From the NCBI GenBank assembly GCA_014905825.1, contig JACGCN010000025.1:744001-808000 (forward strand): DNA of 64,000 nt. The letters are read 5' to 3'. The notes under the pieces are model-generated. The model worked only from the letters and a program-made list of their open reading frames with translations, was not told the DNA's origin and did not search any database. The position numbers and the translations under genes were made by a program. This document shows positions 1-11,815 of the stretch, one piece after another (within the stretch, counting starts at the first letter, position 1; every line of letters starts with the position of its first letter). This DNA comes from Lyophyllum atratum (taxonomy: Eukaryota > Basidiomycota > Agaricomycetes > Agaricales > Lyophyllaceae).

Positions 1-203
1 GAGTTTCACGGCTGCGGTATTGTCAGTATTACCTAATACACTTGCAGCAGGATCACCGCGATCTCATCGCCGTTCAACATCTGGTTCTTAATATGGCTCC
101 TCTTCAACTTATACTATACGTACACTTTACGACTTGACTGACCGATTCCTCGGTCTCAACATATATTTGCATAGAATCATCCACCCCACTCCTGTACACA
201 GCA

Positions 204-1730
204 CTATGTAGATGTCTCATTGTAATGTTCCTGGAAAACTTCTTCGCTAAACTGTCCAAACGTTTTAGTCCTCGAGAGGTGTTGGCTGGCATTGGGCTGC
301 ATGAACAATGCAAACGTTTCTCGCGATATTTTTTCGGCGTCTGGGCTCGCGCCAACCCTCACACAATGGGGAGTGGCACGAAGTTTCCCATCAGTCGCGA
401 TTTCAAGGGCTTCGCCAGTTTGGAAAGCCAACGAATCAGTAGGGATAGAAACCTTGGTCAGGTCACCACCCCGGGTACGGATGTATAATCCTGAGGCGGG
501 GGATGGGGAAGGGATGACCTGCGGGTCAGCGCCGCCGTCGTCTCGCAAATACATAGCCTGCAAATGCCAGATAATCCGTCAGAGTAACACATAAAAATGC
601 TTGCCACTGCACCCACTGAACAAAGGCCTGTTAACAAGGAGTGATCGAGATGGAAGCCACACCAGCTATCCACAGGCTCGTCGTCAGCAGGTAGGGCCAC
701 CCCTGGGGCTGGAGGGAAGTAGTGCAAGAGACGAGCTTTAGTGGTTTGGGAGGTACTGATCAACTTCGGCAGCGACATTGATGCGTCGGACAAGTGCTCT
801 GAGGCTAGGTGTCTGGTGTAAGACACATTGTGGAACTAGGTTGGAGAGAGCGATTCGTACCGAAGGGCTGACATGCGGCGGCCAGTTCGCATCCAATTTG
901 AAAAATCAATCTTCCCGGGAATGTTAGCACCGACGTCGAATTTCGTCGGTTTAGAAAGCAGTTACTGACTTGCCCAAATCTTTGAAGGCGTTTTCAAACC
1001 CTTCAACGCCTTTCTCTTCTGGGTGCGGCCCTACACTCTTGTTAACGGACGCTCGCTGCCTAGTGGTGAGGAGACATACATATGTTTTGTCCGTAATATT
1101 CTGGATGGGCGAGCCGTTCGTCTTCTGGCACGGTTGGCGATTCTACCACCGGATTGGCATAATAAGATCCTTTAAGAAGATCTGAAAGGCACACTCGTCA
1201 TCAGGGATGCTCACTGCAAATGAAACAGAGATGTACCTGGCTTCCCATTCATGATTTCCTTTAAGATCGCGAATTGTACTAATCAATAAAATAACTTGCT
1301 TTCAAGTGAACCAACTAACCTTTCCATGAGACCATCCGAAGCTAAGCATAAATATTCTGAATTGCGGGACTCAAGCATAAGAGAGATCTTGAACGCACCT
1401 ATAGTTGCTTGCCGCATTCGTATACGTCTCGCGAGTGGTTTCATCTAACTGCGCAAACCTGTGGGCAAGCTTGAGAAGCCTCTCTCGTTTTGTAACATAA
1501 GATGGCGGTAGATCGCGGACGATAATGATGCCTAATGACTTTGGGTGGGATCCAAAGGCCTCCTCTTGGTAAAAAGACAAGTCATTTACTCCTCACACAC
1601 TGTCAAGAAGATCCTCACCAATAGAAGCGCCCAACTCCAATGGAGAAGACACCAAAGTAGGGTATGAGATTGTGACCGCACCCTCAGGAGTATATTGTAC
1701 CGCCTGTGGTCGGCGCGTTAGTGTCGCCAT
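204..1730 (-). CDS. 2-oxoglutarate/Fe(II)-dependent oxygenase (isopenicillin N synthase-like)
   Basis: Predicted non-haem iron, 2-oxoglutarate-dependent oxygenase; the substrate cannot be read from sequence. The reading starts MATLTRRPQAV at 1730, and the first intron (about 54 nt, near 1580-1634) joins ...GASI to EEAFGSHPKSLGIIIVRDLP, the usual N-terminal strand of this family. Later small exons give FGWSHGKEIMNGKP, GSYYANPVV, EEKGVEGFENAFKDLG and CELAAACQPF. The facial triad is visible: HLD in WCGFHLDHSLLTGL (about 610-660), and the distal His in ATPHCVRVG. The co-substrate arginine lies in ISRETFALFMQP. The protein ends EVFQEHYNETST. At least seven introns are needed, so exact joins in the middle (830-1400) are approximate. 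No break is seen. Known family members range from antibiotic synthases to uncharacterised fungal oxygenases; the lack of a neighbouring biosynthetic cluster argues for a housekeeping or orphan role. Confidence 0.85.
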
Positions 1731-2078
1731 TGTTCGGGAAAAGATATTTCTCGCCATAGTCTCTTGGAATCAAGCTACGAAGGTCCGGGGGACGGTTGAG
1801 TGTCCTACTTATTTGAGGGTAAAATGTGCACCCGGACCCATATGTTCTGCCACTGTCACTTATCTTCATGATCATGTGGTTCAATTGACACTGTTCGGAC
1901 CTTGCCAATGCACATTGCAAGTAGGTTACACACATGTTGCAACATGCCCGAGGCCGCAGAATCCATCCTCTGAAGATCAAGACAAGTTCCCAAAGTGAAC
2001 ATAATGATAGTGAAAGAAGTACATGGTACATGTAAGGAACCTAAAATAAGACAAAAATAACAAAAAAAGTCAACCTGA
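1731..2078. other. intergenic, tandem minus genes
   Basis: Upstream region of the oxygenase and downstream of RIC1. It contains an open but unconvincing reading frame on both strands. No gene, repeat or recognisable element is supported. Confidence 0.5.
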
Positions 2079-5000
2079 TCAAGGTGACGAAGAAGATCCG
2101 GTCGATATCACCTCTTCATCTTCCATGAAGCTCACCACGTTGGTCTTTGACAGCGCACTTCGGAGAGCAGACCCTGTGTCATCAACCGAATGCAAAAAGC
2201 GGAGTAGCTCTCGGCACAGCTGCCAATCCTTTCCGTCTACAGCACTTTGCAACAGTCGAACCGCATCATCGCTGTTTTCGTCAAGCTGTTCTAGATTGTG
2301 GAGCACTAGCAGGTATGATCCGGCGGTTTTTAGTCGTTGAGAAGCAAGGCAAGTCTTCGGAACATCGCATTAGATTTTATGAATCGGTGAAGTTAGCAGC
2401 CATACCTCAAACAGGGCTTTGGGATTCCCGACAATGCTGAATAAGCGTCGCCATCTAGTCAACTCTGTTTTCCTAGCGCAGCCGACCACGACGTCTAATG
2501 CAGCGTCGAAATGGTCCAAGAACTCGACTACAGTGGGTAGCACCGCATCAGGAGCTATCTCGCCATCCTCAGAGTCGCTTTCGCTCTCTAGAGTTGCTTC
2601 GGACTCGACCACGGTGTGCAGAAGGATTTCCAGCGCGTGAGCGAAATATACCAGCTCCTTGTAGTGAGAAGCAAATGTTACCGCCTCCTTAACTTGACGG
2701 TTTCCGAGAAGGAAGCGCAAAATGTGATGCAAGAACAAGTGCGACTGAGATCACAGATTAGATCCCGCTGCATGTTTGGAGAGTAGAGAATAGCTCACGC
2801 TCGTGGCATGTCTAAACATGACGAAGGACAGGTTTGATCTCGTCGCAGCTTCATGTTCAGCTCCAATTATGATTCCCTTGTCCATCAAGACAGCTATGGG
2901 TAGAGTTAGCGAATTCAGAGCCTGAAACGTTGAACAAACTTACACAAGGGATAAAAGTCCAGTGGAATGTTTACACTTTCCTTCACGTTTTCCGGTTCAT
3001 CGTTGTCCTTATCTCCCTGACGTGGTGCCTCGATAGCTAGAGCATTCAACCAGACTCTGATTCCCTGGCCATCATAGCCCCACAAAGAGTTCTCCAATGT
3101 GCCGATCCCACGAAGATGAATCCAACAAAACTCTATACGATCGGCAAATATCTGCATGTCGTACTTGACTTCTTGGTTGGCAGACTAAAACGCAATGAGC
3201 GTCGAAGAACTCAAATGTGAGATAATGGACTCCACCTTCCGAGGGCGTAGCAGGATAAGCTGCCCGCCAACAACCATCAAGACAGTCGCAACCGATAGGT
3301 CATCCACAGGGTCACCAAGTTCTACATGAAGTTGAAGGCGCAATTGATAAATTGCAAAATAATACCGGCACATACGTTTCTGGGCGCTTGGTATCATCCA
3401 ACTCAACATCCGCACCGCGCTGGGTGCAGAGATGATCCCGTTGAACGTTATGCTACCGCATAAATGCAGTTTGATAGTGTCGGCAGTTGGAACGATCAGG
3501 AAATGGAACAAAGTGTTGTCTGCTGTGTATACCAGCAGTGAATTGTCCACCAAGGAAAGGATCACCACCTGGGAGGACAACACCTCGCGGTGCAGGACAT
3601 TCTGGTTGCTCAGCTCCATGTCGCGGGAGTACAACCTCACCTGTTATGGAATCAGTTCTCGTTGATATCAGTCACGAACGTGGCATTTCGCAAACCTGAT
3701 AAGTCTTGGACACTTCCACAGCAGCAATCAAGACATGGTGGAACCAGAGAAGGCCTCCTTTGACCGTGAACGCTTGCTCCTGCTGCTCGTCGTTGAACAT
3801 CTTCCATCGACCGGAGGTCGAACTGTAGTGTATAAGTCCTCTCCGCCCAGCAATCGCGATTAGTCGCCCATCGCTGCTCAGTGATGAATATTGGATGGGC
3901 CAATTTGTCGCCAGGTAACCTTGCGGTATCTGCAACTATTTAGCCAGGCCGGAAAACTACAAATAATAATTTACACACCTTGATGTGCTGCCACACATCC
4001 GATTCCGGGTTGATAACGCTCATATCGGGCTGATCGGCGCCCCGGTAAACTAGGGCTCGGTCGTCCATCTGTAAGAATGCGTATCGAGTATTATCCTATG
4101 TGGCAAAAAGTCAACTATGCGATCTTAGTGGTAGAGTGACTTCGCTTACAGGAGAGTGCTGTCCGGTGGTGGCGCTTTTCGCGAAAGGAATCACGAATAG
4201 CTGCCCGTCTATTTCTTGATATACCCGTATAAGCATGAAAGGGAGAAAGATTATGGAGTTTAGCGTACTGAGAGGGGACGACTGCGCCAAAACTACAAGC
4301 TCATAGTTCCCTGGAGCCCAAAACTACCAAATGTATTGTCAGAACGCAGAAGTGCGCTTTGCTTGGTAGGGAACGTACCAGGTTCCGTACGCCATACATG
4401 AACGCATCTTGAAACCTAGATAGACATTCCTCAGTAAATCCACCAATCCACCGCGGAAAAACGCACCTGTCCTCATCAACAAGGTCATCAACGCCAAACC
4501 CAGACGCAAGGCATCTACCCCCAACGCTGAAAATACCCCAACCGTGCTTCCACCCTACAGCCAGCACATACCCATCCGAGCTCCACTCCAATGCACAGAC
4601 TTCGCCTGTTTGCCGACTATAAGGATTTGGCACCTGTATGACCTGCGCCTTGGGCGTAACGCCCTCCTGCGACGGGAAGTTGGTGAATTCCAACCCACCA
4701 CTGTCCCCAGCGTCTTCATGAGGCATGCCTTCTCGCAGGAAGATAGGTGGACGTACCTGGAGGTGCCGATCGCGATGAACGAGAACTTGCCGTTGATGGC
4801 CATCGCCACCGCGCGCCGAGGTTCCTCATACACGCGATTCCTCTCATGCAGCGGCTCGTCTGGATCGATGCAACGCTGCTTCTGCACCCACCGTGGTGTC
4901 TCAAAATCATGAACGCAGGTGCCACGCCATCCTTTGTGGGCATGAGTGCCTGAAGTGCTTTCGAAGGAAAGGTGGCGGCGGCGGTCTACGTCATCCTGAT

Positions 5001-6046
5001 GCAAGCTGATTTAGAGTGGCTCGAGTGGTGGCAAAGATGTCCAAGGTACCTGGGCCACATCTTCTTCTGTCAATGCGGACGTGCTCTCTCCGGAACCGAG
5101 GTTCTCGTGCAGGCGAACGAAGTAAGCCCGCCCATCTGAAGTTATCCATGCCTCGATGCCCATGGCGCGTGAATAGAGTATCTTGGTCACGGACACTGAC
5201 TTCTTTCAGTTCCCCCTCGTTGGAATCGACCATGCAGGTTCTCACCGTCTGTGTCAATGAACCACGAGAAGTCTTGGTCGTTGAATATCCAAGTATCGTA
5301 GCCGTGTTGTTGCTTCTTCTTTCTCGCCTCCATCTCCGTACCATCTTCAGCGTCTGCGGGCCACGGTATTCGCTGTACTGTCGGTGGGTCCTTGGTCGAG
5401 AATAGGAGATGGTGTCTCCTTGGAGAGACACTTCGGGGCGCTTTGAGTTAGCTAGAGACACGATCATGTCTGAAGCGCACCTGAGAAGTGTTCCTTCGAC
5501 GCGTACCACACCCTCAAAAACGAGGCCGATCGACTGAAACGGGAGGCCTTCGCCAGGACCAGCTAAGAAGTTGCGCTGCGCAGTGGGTGGAAGGGGAGGC
5601 GCATCATATACAGTTTCGTCAGGTCTAAACTCCACGGATACGAGGACCAGGTACGATTCAGACGTCTGGGGGGATACACAATACTTGTGAGCTGGTAAAG
5701 GCATGTTCACCGCAGGACATACCTTTATCACAAGACGGGAGCTATCTGGAGACCAGTGAACATCGGCGTTCTCACCATGGTCGATGATCGACGTGGGCGT
5801 GCGCGAGAGATATGCCAACAAGGCCGGAGGCTGAACACGTCGCGAAAGTTATTAGGTAGAAAGCAACCACGAGAACTCGAGGGCATCGCCTACCCGAATA
5901 CGCCATACTGCAACACCGTTCCTGGTGAGAGTACAAAACAGGGCCTTCCGGGGACTTGGACAGAGGCATATGACAGGTTCAGGTGGCAGGTTCGGTAGTG
6001 CAGGGACAGTCGAAAGCTGCCTCGCTGCTGATGTTGGAAAGTACAT
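2079..6046 (-). CDS. RIC1: Ric1, Golgi Rab6/Ypt6 GEF subunit
   Basis: Homologue of Ric1, which with Rgp1 forms the guanine-nucleotide exchange factor for Ypt6/Rab6 on Golgi membranes. The start at 6046 gives MYFPTSAARQLSTV, then ICLCPSPRKALFCTLTRNGVAVWRIR, and after an intron the diagnostic LLAYLSRTPTSIIDHGENADVHWSPDS, all typical of the N-terminal WD-like propeller. Further blocks are WIFNDQDFSWFIDTD, MGIEAWITSDGRAYFVRLHE and SFIAIGTSRYV. The C-terminal helical Ric1 domain is clear: FLLGNRQVKEAVTFASHYKELVYFAHALEILLH, then CARKTELTRWRRLF, then LLQSAVDGKDWQLCRELLRFL. An acidic insert (ESDSEDGE) lies between helices near 2560-2590. At least a dozen introns are present. One frame change near 5400 needs either a short 41-nt intron or a longer one from an upstream GT. 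Confidence 0.9.
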
Positions 6047-6472
6047 GACGCCGGTTTAAGCCAGCTTGAAGTTGGTGGACAAGAGAGCAGGTGCGCCAAG
6101 GAGCCCAGGCCCTTGTAAAGCACTGTTTCTCCAGACGATGGCCGTTGTTCACGCCGGCTCGCTGAGCACCGTTAGGCTACGACGTGATGGCATTCGGCAA
6201 GGGATTTTTGGAGCATCAATTCCACACAGAGCTCGTTCGCTGGATTCCATGCTCTCATAGCGATGGTATTGATTCGTATACCTGGCATTCGCGTGCCGAG
6301 TCTTCACAGCGGATGCAACCCGTTCTTTCGGAACAATGAAATAATGCTACACAACAGAGCTACTAACAGACAGACCAAAACTGTTATATACGATACTATA
6401 GTGGTAGAGCATAGTTCAGCTCCAATTAATACGTGCAGTGGGGGTTATACGTGGTACATGTTGATGTGAAGG
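6047..6472. other. intergenic, tandem minus genes
   Basis: Upstream of RIC1 and downstream of the Ups1-type gene. No coding potential is supported. The AT-rich part near 6340-6440 could hold the Ups1-type 3' end signals. Nothing specific is recognised. Confidence 0.5.
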
Positions 6473-7288
6473 TTATGTGGGAGGGCGTGGCTGGACCCAA
6501 GATTTTAGCCTGGCCCAGACTCCATTGGTGGGATGAGATGTGTGATGCTCGGCGTCGTTGCTCTCATGGATCGGGGAAAGGGAAAGGGGTTCTGCGCCGC
6601 CAAGTGTCATGGGCTGCAACCGAGATTGGCGAATGAGATTGAGAATAAGCGAGACACCTTCACGAGACTGTCCGCGGAACTCATCAGCAATTTGTGGTAC
6701 ACACGAGTAAAAAGATCGTACGCGTTGTACGTTGGCCTTGAACCGGTTTAATCCGTGGTTCTCGATTTTCTTTGTGAGGCCCCAGCCAAACCCAGACCGG
6801 ATGCGTGCTTCCGTGGTCTGGAGCGTTTGTCTGCTCATCCCGTCAGCGCGTCGAAAAGAGGGAATGAGGAGAAAACATACCCCTCCTGTGTGTGTCGGAG
6901 CATGACCCATTCCTCGACCTGCATCACCTTCACATGATCCAAGTTCTTTGTCCGACACCTCACAGTTTTTCCCAGAGGATCTACCTCACTCTCTTCGAGA
7001 ACCCAAGACTCTGCTCTTCCCACGATGTTTTGTGCCCACCTCGGCAGTGCCCCTCGCTTCAGTATGAGACGGGTGGTGAGTAGCGTCCCACTGGGCGTCA
7101 GATTCCGTGAAATAATGTCGCAGGAGAGGACATGGGAGGCGTATGGATTAGGATAGCGCAAGAAATATGCTAGAGATACGATTGACCAAGGATCACTGGC
7201 CGAGAAAGCATTAGAAACGCGGGGTAGAAAGGAGTGGTGGCATTGAGATTACTCACTCGTAGAGAAAGGATTGTGAGAAGAACTTCAT
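6473..7288 (-). CDS. PRELI/MSF1-domain lipid-transfer protein, Ups1/PRELID1 type
   Basis: Predicted mitochondrial intermembrane-space lipid carrier; the Ups1/PRELID1 branch moves phosphatidic acid between membranes together with Mdm35/TRIAP1. Exon 1 (start 7288) encodes MKFFSQSFLY and splices across a short intron to DDPWSIVSLAYFLRYPNPYASHVLSCDII. The blocks LLTTRLILKRGALPRWAQNI and RTKNLDHVKVMQVEEWVML resemble PRELID1 (RYPNPYSKHVL and PRWAERL in family members). The second half reads SGFGWGLTKKIENHGLNRFKANVQR with an unstructured tail ending PRPPT. There is no cleavable presequence, as expected for this import route. A second PRELI gene of the other branch lies at 27405-28066. Assignment to the Ups1 branch is by visual motif likeness. 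Confidence 0.87.
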
Positions 7289-7482
7289 GGGCGCCGACCC
7301 CGGCTCCTGAGTTGATATAAAGGCCGACCTAGTGGGTTGCAAAGGGCGTGAAGTTGGGGGAGGTGGTGGTGGAGAGAAAGCGGGTAAAGAGTGAAGTCAC
7401 AACTGAGACTTCTTAATTTCCCATCATGACATGTCCAAATTTGGAAGTCCTCCTGATCGAGAGGCTTTATAATTATTTCATA

Positions 7483-8994
7483 CTAATAGCTCTCATCATA
7501 CACTCGCCCGTCGGCCTCTACATAAACCCGCAGTCCGTCATGCGCAGGCCGCACCCATACATCCTCCCCTTTCCCACTCAGCTCCAGTCCCCTCTTCTCT
7601 GTCTCCGTGAGCGTTTCCAAATCAAGGCTCTTCCCACCAGCAGCTTCTCCAAGCCTGATGTATTCCTCATGCGTGACCTCGTGCCCAAATCCAACCAGAT
7701 ACGTTCTCGAGGCGCCTATACGTCTAGCCGTCTCTAACGCGTTCGCGAACCCGTAATGTGACGTATGCGGCCGGAGGCGCAGGCAATCCAGCACAAGGAC
7801 CGGTAGGGGGCTGTCATCTCCCGGTCGTTTTGACTGGATGACGGCCCATTTATCACTCGGGATATGAGACACGTCGGAAATGTATACAACTTCGTGTCCG
7901 ATTTTGAACCCATAACATAGGTAGGGGTGGATCACCTCTTCTCCCAGCACATGACTTCCGTTTGGGAGGATATGCTTCACGGGTAGTGGAACGGGTGTTT
8001 TTGTAGGGGTTGAAGGAGTGGTGCCTGATGGTGTTGGCATGTACGCCGGTGGAGGTGCTACGGAAAATATACGTCCGTGATGGACTAGATAGTAGCGTTA
8101 GATTTCGAACCTGAATATTGCCAATCATCCATGACGCACCGGAGAAAGGGGTCACCTGGATTCCTGTATCCTGGATCTCGAATGGGACGCCGTCATTTAT
8201 GATGTGCCACTTGAATTCTGGTACCTGCGGGGAACAGTGAGTACGTTGGAAAACGCCGAAAATGAACGTGTTTGTTACATCACCGCCACCCGACGCAAAT
8301 TCTTTGGCTACGAGGTAAGGAAAAGATCTCTGGACCTCGACAAAGGTATCCTGAGAGACGTACACGTCTATGTGGGATTGTATTGCGTTATTCAAAGTCC
8401 AGCCTAGCACGATATGAGTAAGCAATATGTTCCGTCACGGAGACAATGCAAAACCGACCTCGTAAGTCATCCAGCCCATTCATAGCTGAGTGAGCTCGTC
8501 AGAGGGCGTACGTCATACAGTAATAAGGCGTACCATCTGCGTGAGGATGTGTAATCAACAAGGCGTCGATTCGCCGCAAGCCATACTTCGGAAACCACTC
8601 CAGAGCAGCGGCCTGGAAATTCTTGCCAGCATCAATTACAACGGTCCTGTATGACGCAATGAAAGCAGGCGTAAGTACTCTCGCACGTATCCGAACCTTC
8701 CCTCCTCAAAAAGAGTTGAAGAAGAACAGTCGAGGAAAGAACAACTCACACTTTCCGCCCGTCTTTCGCCGTCATTCTAAAAGCGGCGCTCGTGTTCCTG
8801 CGGATGTTCTTCTTCCCCTCCGGTGTTAAGGTCGAAAGGCATGTTCTACATGGCTTGTCGTCAGGCGACGCAGTGAGGCACTCTATATGTGGGAGGCTCG
8901 AGGATGTACCCGTTCCAAGAAAGACGAGTTCAAGGGGGTCAGGGCCATTGGGTGCGGATACCGAAGACGCCAGCTTGCTCGACTCGATTGCCAT
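7483..8994 (-). CDS. metallo-beta-lactamase-fold hydrolase, PhnP-like
   Basis: MBL-fold metal-dependent hydrolase resembling PhnP-type cyclic phosphodiesterases and their plant and fungal relatives. The start at 8994 gives [10 protein letters not shown], then the first strand [20 protein letters not shown], a PCRTC pair and RRNTSAAFR. The metal motif reads THPHAD and is interrupted by an intron; a 27-nt exon (8459-8485) continues AMNGLDDLR, and the next exon [17 protein letters not shown]. Later blocks are [17 protein letters not shown] and [22 protein letters not shown], supplying the second Asp and the last His ligands. The residue after HADxx is Ala, not the His of the canonical HxHxDH motif, as I recall for eukaryotic PhnP relatives. 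The C-terminal exon ends GRVYDESY. Substrate is unknown. Confidence 0.82.
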
Positions 8995-9576
8995 ATACTC
9001 TAGTTTAGGTGAGAAATACTGCTGGGTGACGTGCAGAAAGTAAGGGGTCGGTTGTGGGAGTAGGAGGTACAGGAAAACAAGATAAGAGGATGTGGCAAAG
9101 GCAAGGCAAAGGCAAGGAAATATATGGAAAACTTTGGTTCCTGTCAGGGTCAACTTCGTCTGCATCATGATGACATGTGCATCGGAACAGTCGCGATCGG
9201 TCAAACACGTGGCACCGGAAGCAATTATCGACATCCCGACGACCACAAAAAAGAAGCTGCTTCGAGGTGGGCAAATATGTAGAAGAGCCTCAGGTATATA
9301 GTCAGATGGTGTACAGTCTGGAGGCCGCCAAACCGTTCTAAGAACCACAGCATGCAACCGAGAATCTGGTGATGACATGTATTGGGTGGCAGTTCGGGCT
9401 TGAGGCGTCGACAACTTGTCAGTGCGACCGTGACAGTCGCCGGCATAAGCAATGCCCGACAAATTTTCACAGCATGTTGCATTCCTACATGAAATGATAA
9501 GCGGGACGTTATGTATTTCTATGAACTCTCTCTTCCTAGGTATCACACTCGTCCGCGGGTTGTACCATTTCATGTA
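8995..9576. other. intergenic, tandem minus genes
   Basis: Upstream of the MBL hydrolase and downstream of the Rbg2-type gene. Positions 9092-9120 hold a short imperfect repeat of ggcaaa/ggcaag units. An open minus frame crosses the region, but its residues look non-coding. No gene is supported. Confidence 0.5.
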
Positions 9577-11671
9577 TTACTTGGTGAAAACTGATAGAAA
9601 AAACACCAAAAGGGGTGAGCACAGTAGCAGGGCTAACGCGGTTATGGACTCACTGGATACAACATCTTCGTCCTGTACCTGATGTGCTAAGCTGACTTTT
9701 TGGGCATGCGGGGAGAACTTGCTCGATTTACCCTGTAAACGCAAAATGAGTACCCAGTGTACATATTAAAAAAGACGCCCAACCCTGTTGGCTCAATTAG
9801 ACGTCGGTTCTGACATACGAAAGGGCGATGACCTACCAGACGAGACCGTAGCGGAAATTGGTCACTAGAGACCGATGGATACCGTTACACACATTCTGAC
9901 AGCATGTAACTATCAAGTCCTGTCATTCCACTAGAAAGTATCAAAATAAGCACCTCTATTGTTGCGCCCTTCCTCAGACAAACAGGGTCCCCGAGATCCG
10001 GATGTACGCCACGTTTCTTAGTGTACACCTTGACAAGTTTGAGTTCATCCCATATACGTTCAACAAGGTAGTCGAGGCTATAGACGACGACGTCAATTCG
10101 GCCACGCGTCTCGGAGGTAATGGAAAACGGACTTGAGATCCATCTCGCAGCTGATTACGACTGAATTCGGCTGCCTGGCCAACTTGTCGAGTTGTTCGAT
10201 GCTAATTGAATCGATTTTGTTGTAGACATCTATGGCGGCAGATTAGACGTCGTCCATCAACGAGCTCTGGGAACGTACAGAGACATGGCATATATTTCCT
10301 CGTTCCTGTCATCTAGTTCAGCACACGGCAGATTAGCGGTAGTATAAGATCCTACCAATGAGGACATCGATAAATTCGTCTGTCGTGATCTGCAATACGG
10401 ATAATAAGCTGAGTCGGAAGCTGAAGGAAGGCCGCAAGAAGACATACATCTTCTCGAATCATGATGTCGCAGTTATGCAGCTTGTCTGAAAGAAATATGA
10501 TTTAGGGAATACATTACTGCCAATATCGCATGGGAGACTTGCATCCGGCTAGAATTGTTCTTATCGTTTTCTCGTCCGTTTTCGTGAGTTTCACAGTTGT
10601 GTTGAAAGTGATCTGTGAACGTAGGCAAGGTTAATCGAAGTGCTCCTTCAACCTCAGAGAATGGAAAAAGCTGAAACTGACTCCACCAGTAGTTTTCCTC
10701 TTGAAAACAACATCAGGTTTCTCTTTGTTTAACCGAATTCCAACGGTGTCCAGCTCAAACTCCAGCAGCCGGCGATGCTCTTCTGATTTGGTGGCGTCAA
10801 GCATGATGAGAATAAGGTCAGCCGTTTTCGCAGCTAGTGGATCATCGATAATTAGTGGATGGAATCAATCTGGCATCAGGGATGGGCCATACTTGCGACG
10901 ACCTGACGACCTCGACCTCTGCCTGAGACGCGGGTCATTTTCATGATGTAGCTTTAAGCAAATTTGGTGGGAACGAACCTTGACTAGCGCCTTCAACAAT
11001 TCCAGGAAGGTCCAGAAGTTGGATGCGTGCCCCTTTGTATTCAATTACCCCAGGAATAGCCTATAGGCATTGGTTCTATGCTCTCGACAGAGAGAAGAAA
11101 AAAATGAGACTCACAGTCAACGTCGTGAACTCGTACGCTGCTGTTTCTGAAGCAGTGTGTGTGACTTTGCTGAGCAGTGTAGACTACAGGAAGAACCGTA
11201 AGTTGCGGTACATACAAACTGGGGACTAGTTGCATACCTTGCCCACAGAGGGAAACCCGATTAACGCTACTCTGGCATCTCCAGACTTCTGCACGTCAAA
11301 TCCAGTTCCTACCGGGCCTGACTTTGTTGCGGGTTCGAGGAGCTGGGCACGATACCGAGCGAGCTTCGCTTTCAGGAGACCAAGATGGTATTCTGTTGCC
11401 TACTTGCGTGCAGTGTTATGCTAGGCAGAGTTTCGGGTGTAGGGTAACTCTTCACCTTGTTTTTTTGGGCTGTAGACCGAATTTGTGAATCGCGATTTGG
11501 AAGAGAGGGCAACGCAGCTTACTTCGAGCCATCTCCTCTGCATTTGTGCGTATGTGAGCATGGCTTCGGGAATGGATATGGCATCTACTTACGCTCGATC
11601 TCCTTAATCTGCGACAGTGTCAGAGCTGGCTAGAAAGACGGGTAAGCACGCACCTTTTCTACAATACCCAT
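9577..11671 (-). CDS. RBG2: Rbg2/DRG2-type Obg-family GTPase
   Basis: Ribosome-associated GTPase of the DRG family; yeast Rbg2 partners with Gir2 and acts in translation under stress. The N-terminus is assembled from four tiny exons: 11654-11671 (MGIVEK), 11593-11608 (IKEIE), 11523-11537 (QEMAR) and 11456-11469 (TQKNK). Exon 5, from 11399, continues [23 protein letters not shown] and then [15 protein letters not shown] (P-loop). A later exon (about 10700-10840) gives [20 protein letters not shown] and [22 protein letters not shown]. The C-terminus is GKSSKFSP...DEDVV, and the last exon supplies SIFTK with stop at 9577. The order MGI-EK plus GIRLNKEKP and DEDVVS points to the Rbg2/DRG2 rather than the Rbg1/DRG1 branch. 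The middle exons (9800-10700) were not individually resolved. Confidence 0.88.
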
Positions 11672-11815
11672 GGTGGCGGTTAGTACTTGAGCTGATTTAC
11701 TGAGGCTGTCAGTGTTTGCGAAAGATAAGATCACGTAGAGCGATCATAATATTTGGACTACATATGATATGTGACGTCTGCGACGGTGTCGAAGCTTTCC
11801 CCCACTCCACTGGCA

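Noticed and set aside
5380..5420. Frameshift in RIC1
   Set aside because: The frame change can be explained by an intron ending ACCAAG with a GT donor 41 or about 71 nt upstream. Not needed as a mutation.
8746..9573. 275-codon minus frame extending the MBL gene upstream
   Set aside because: Residues upstream of MAIESSK lack family likeness and the region looks intergenic; the Met at 8994 is the better start.
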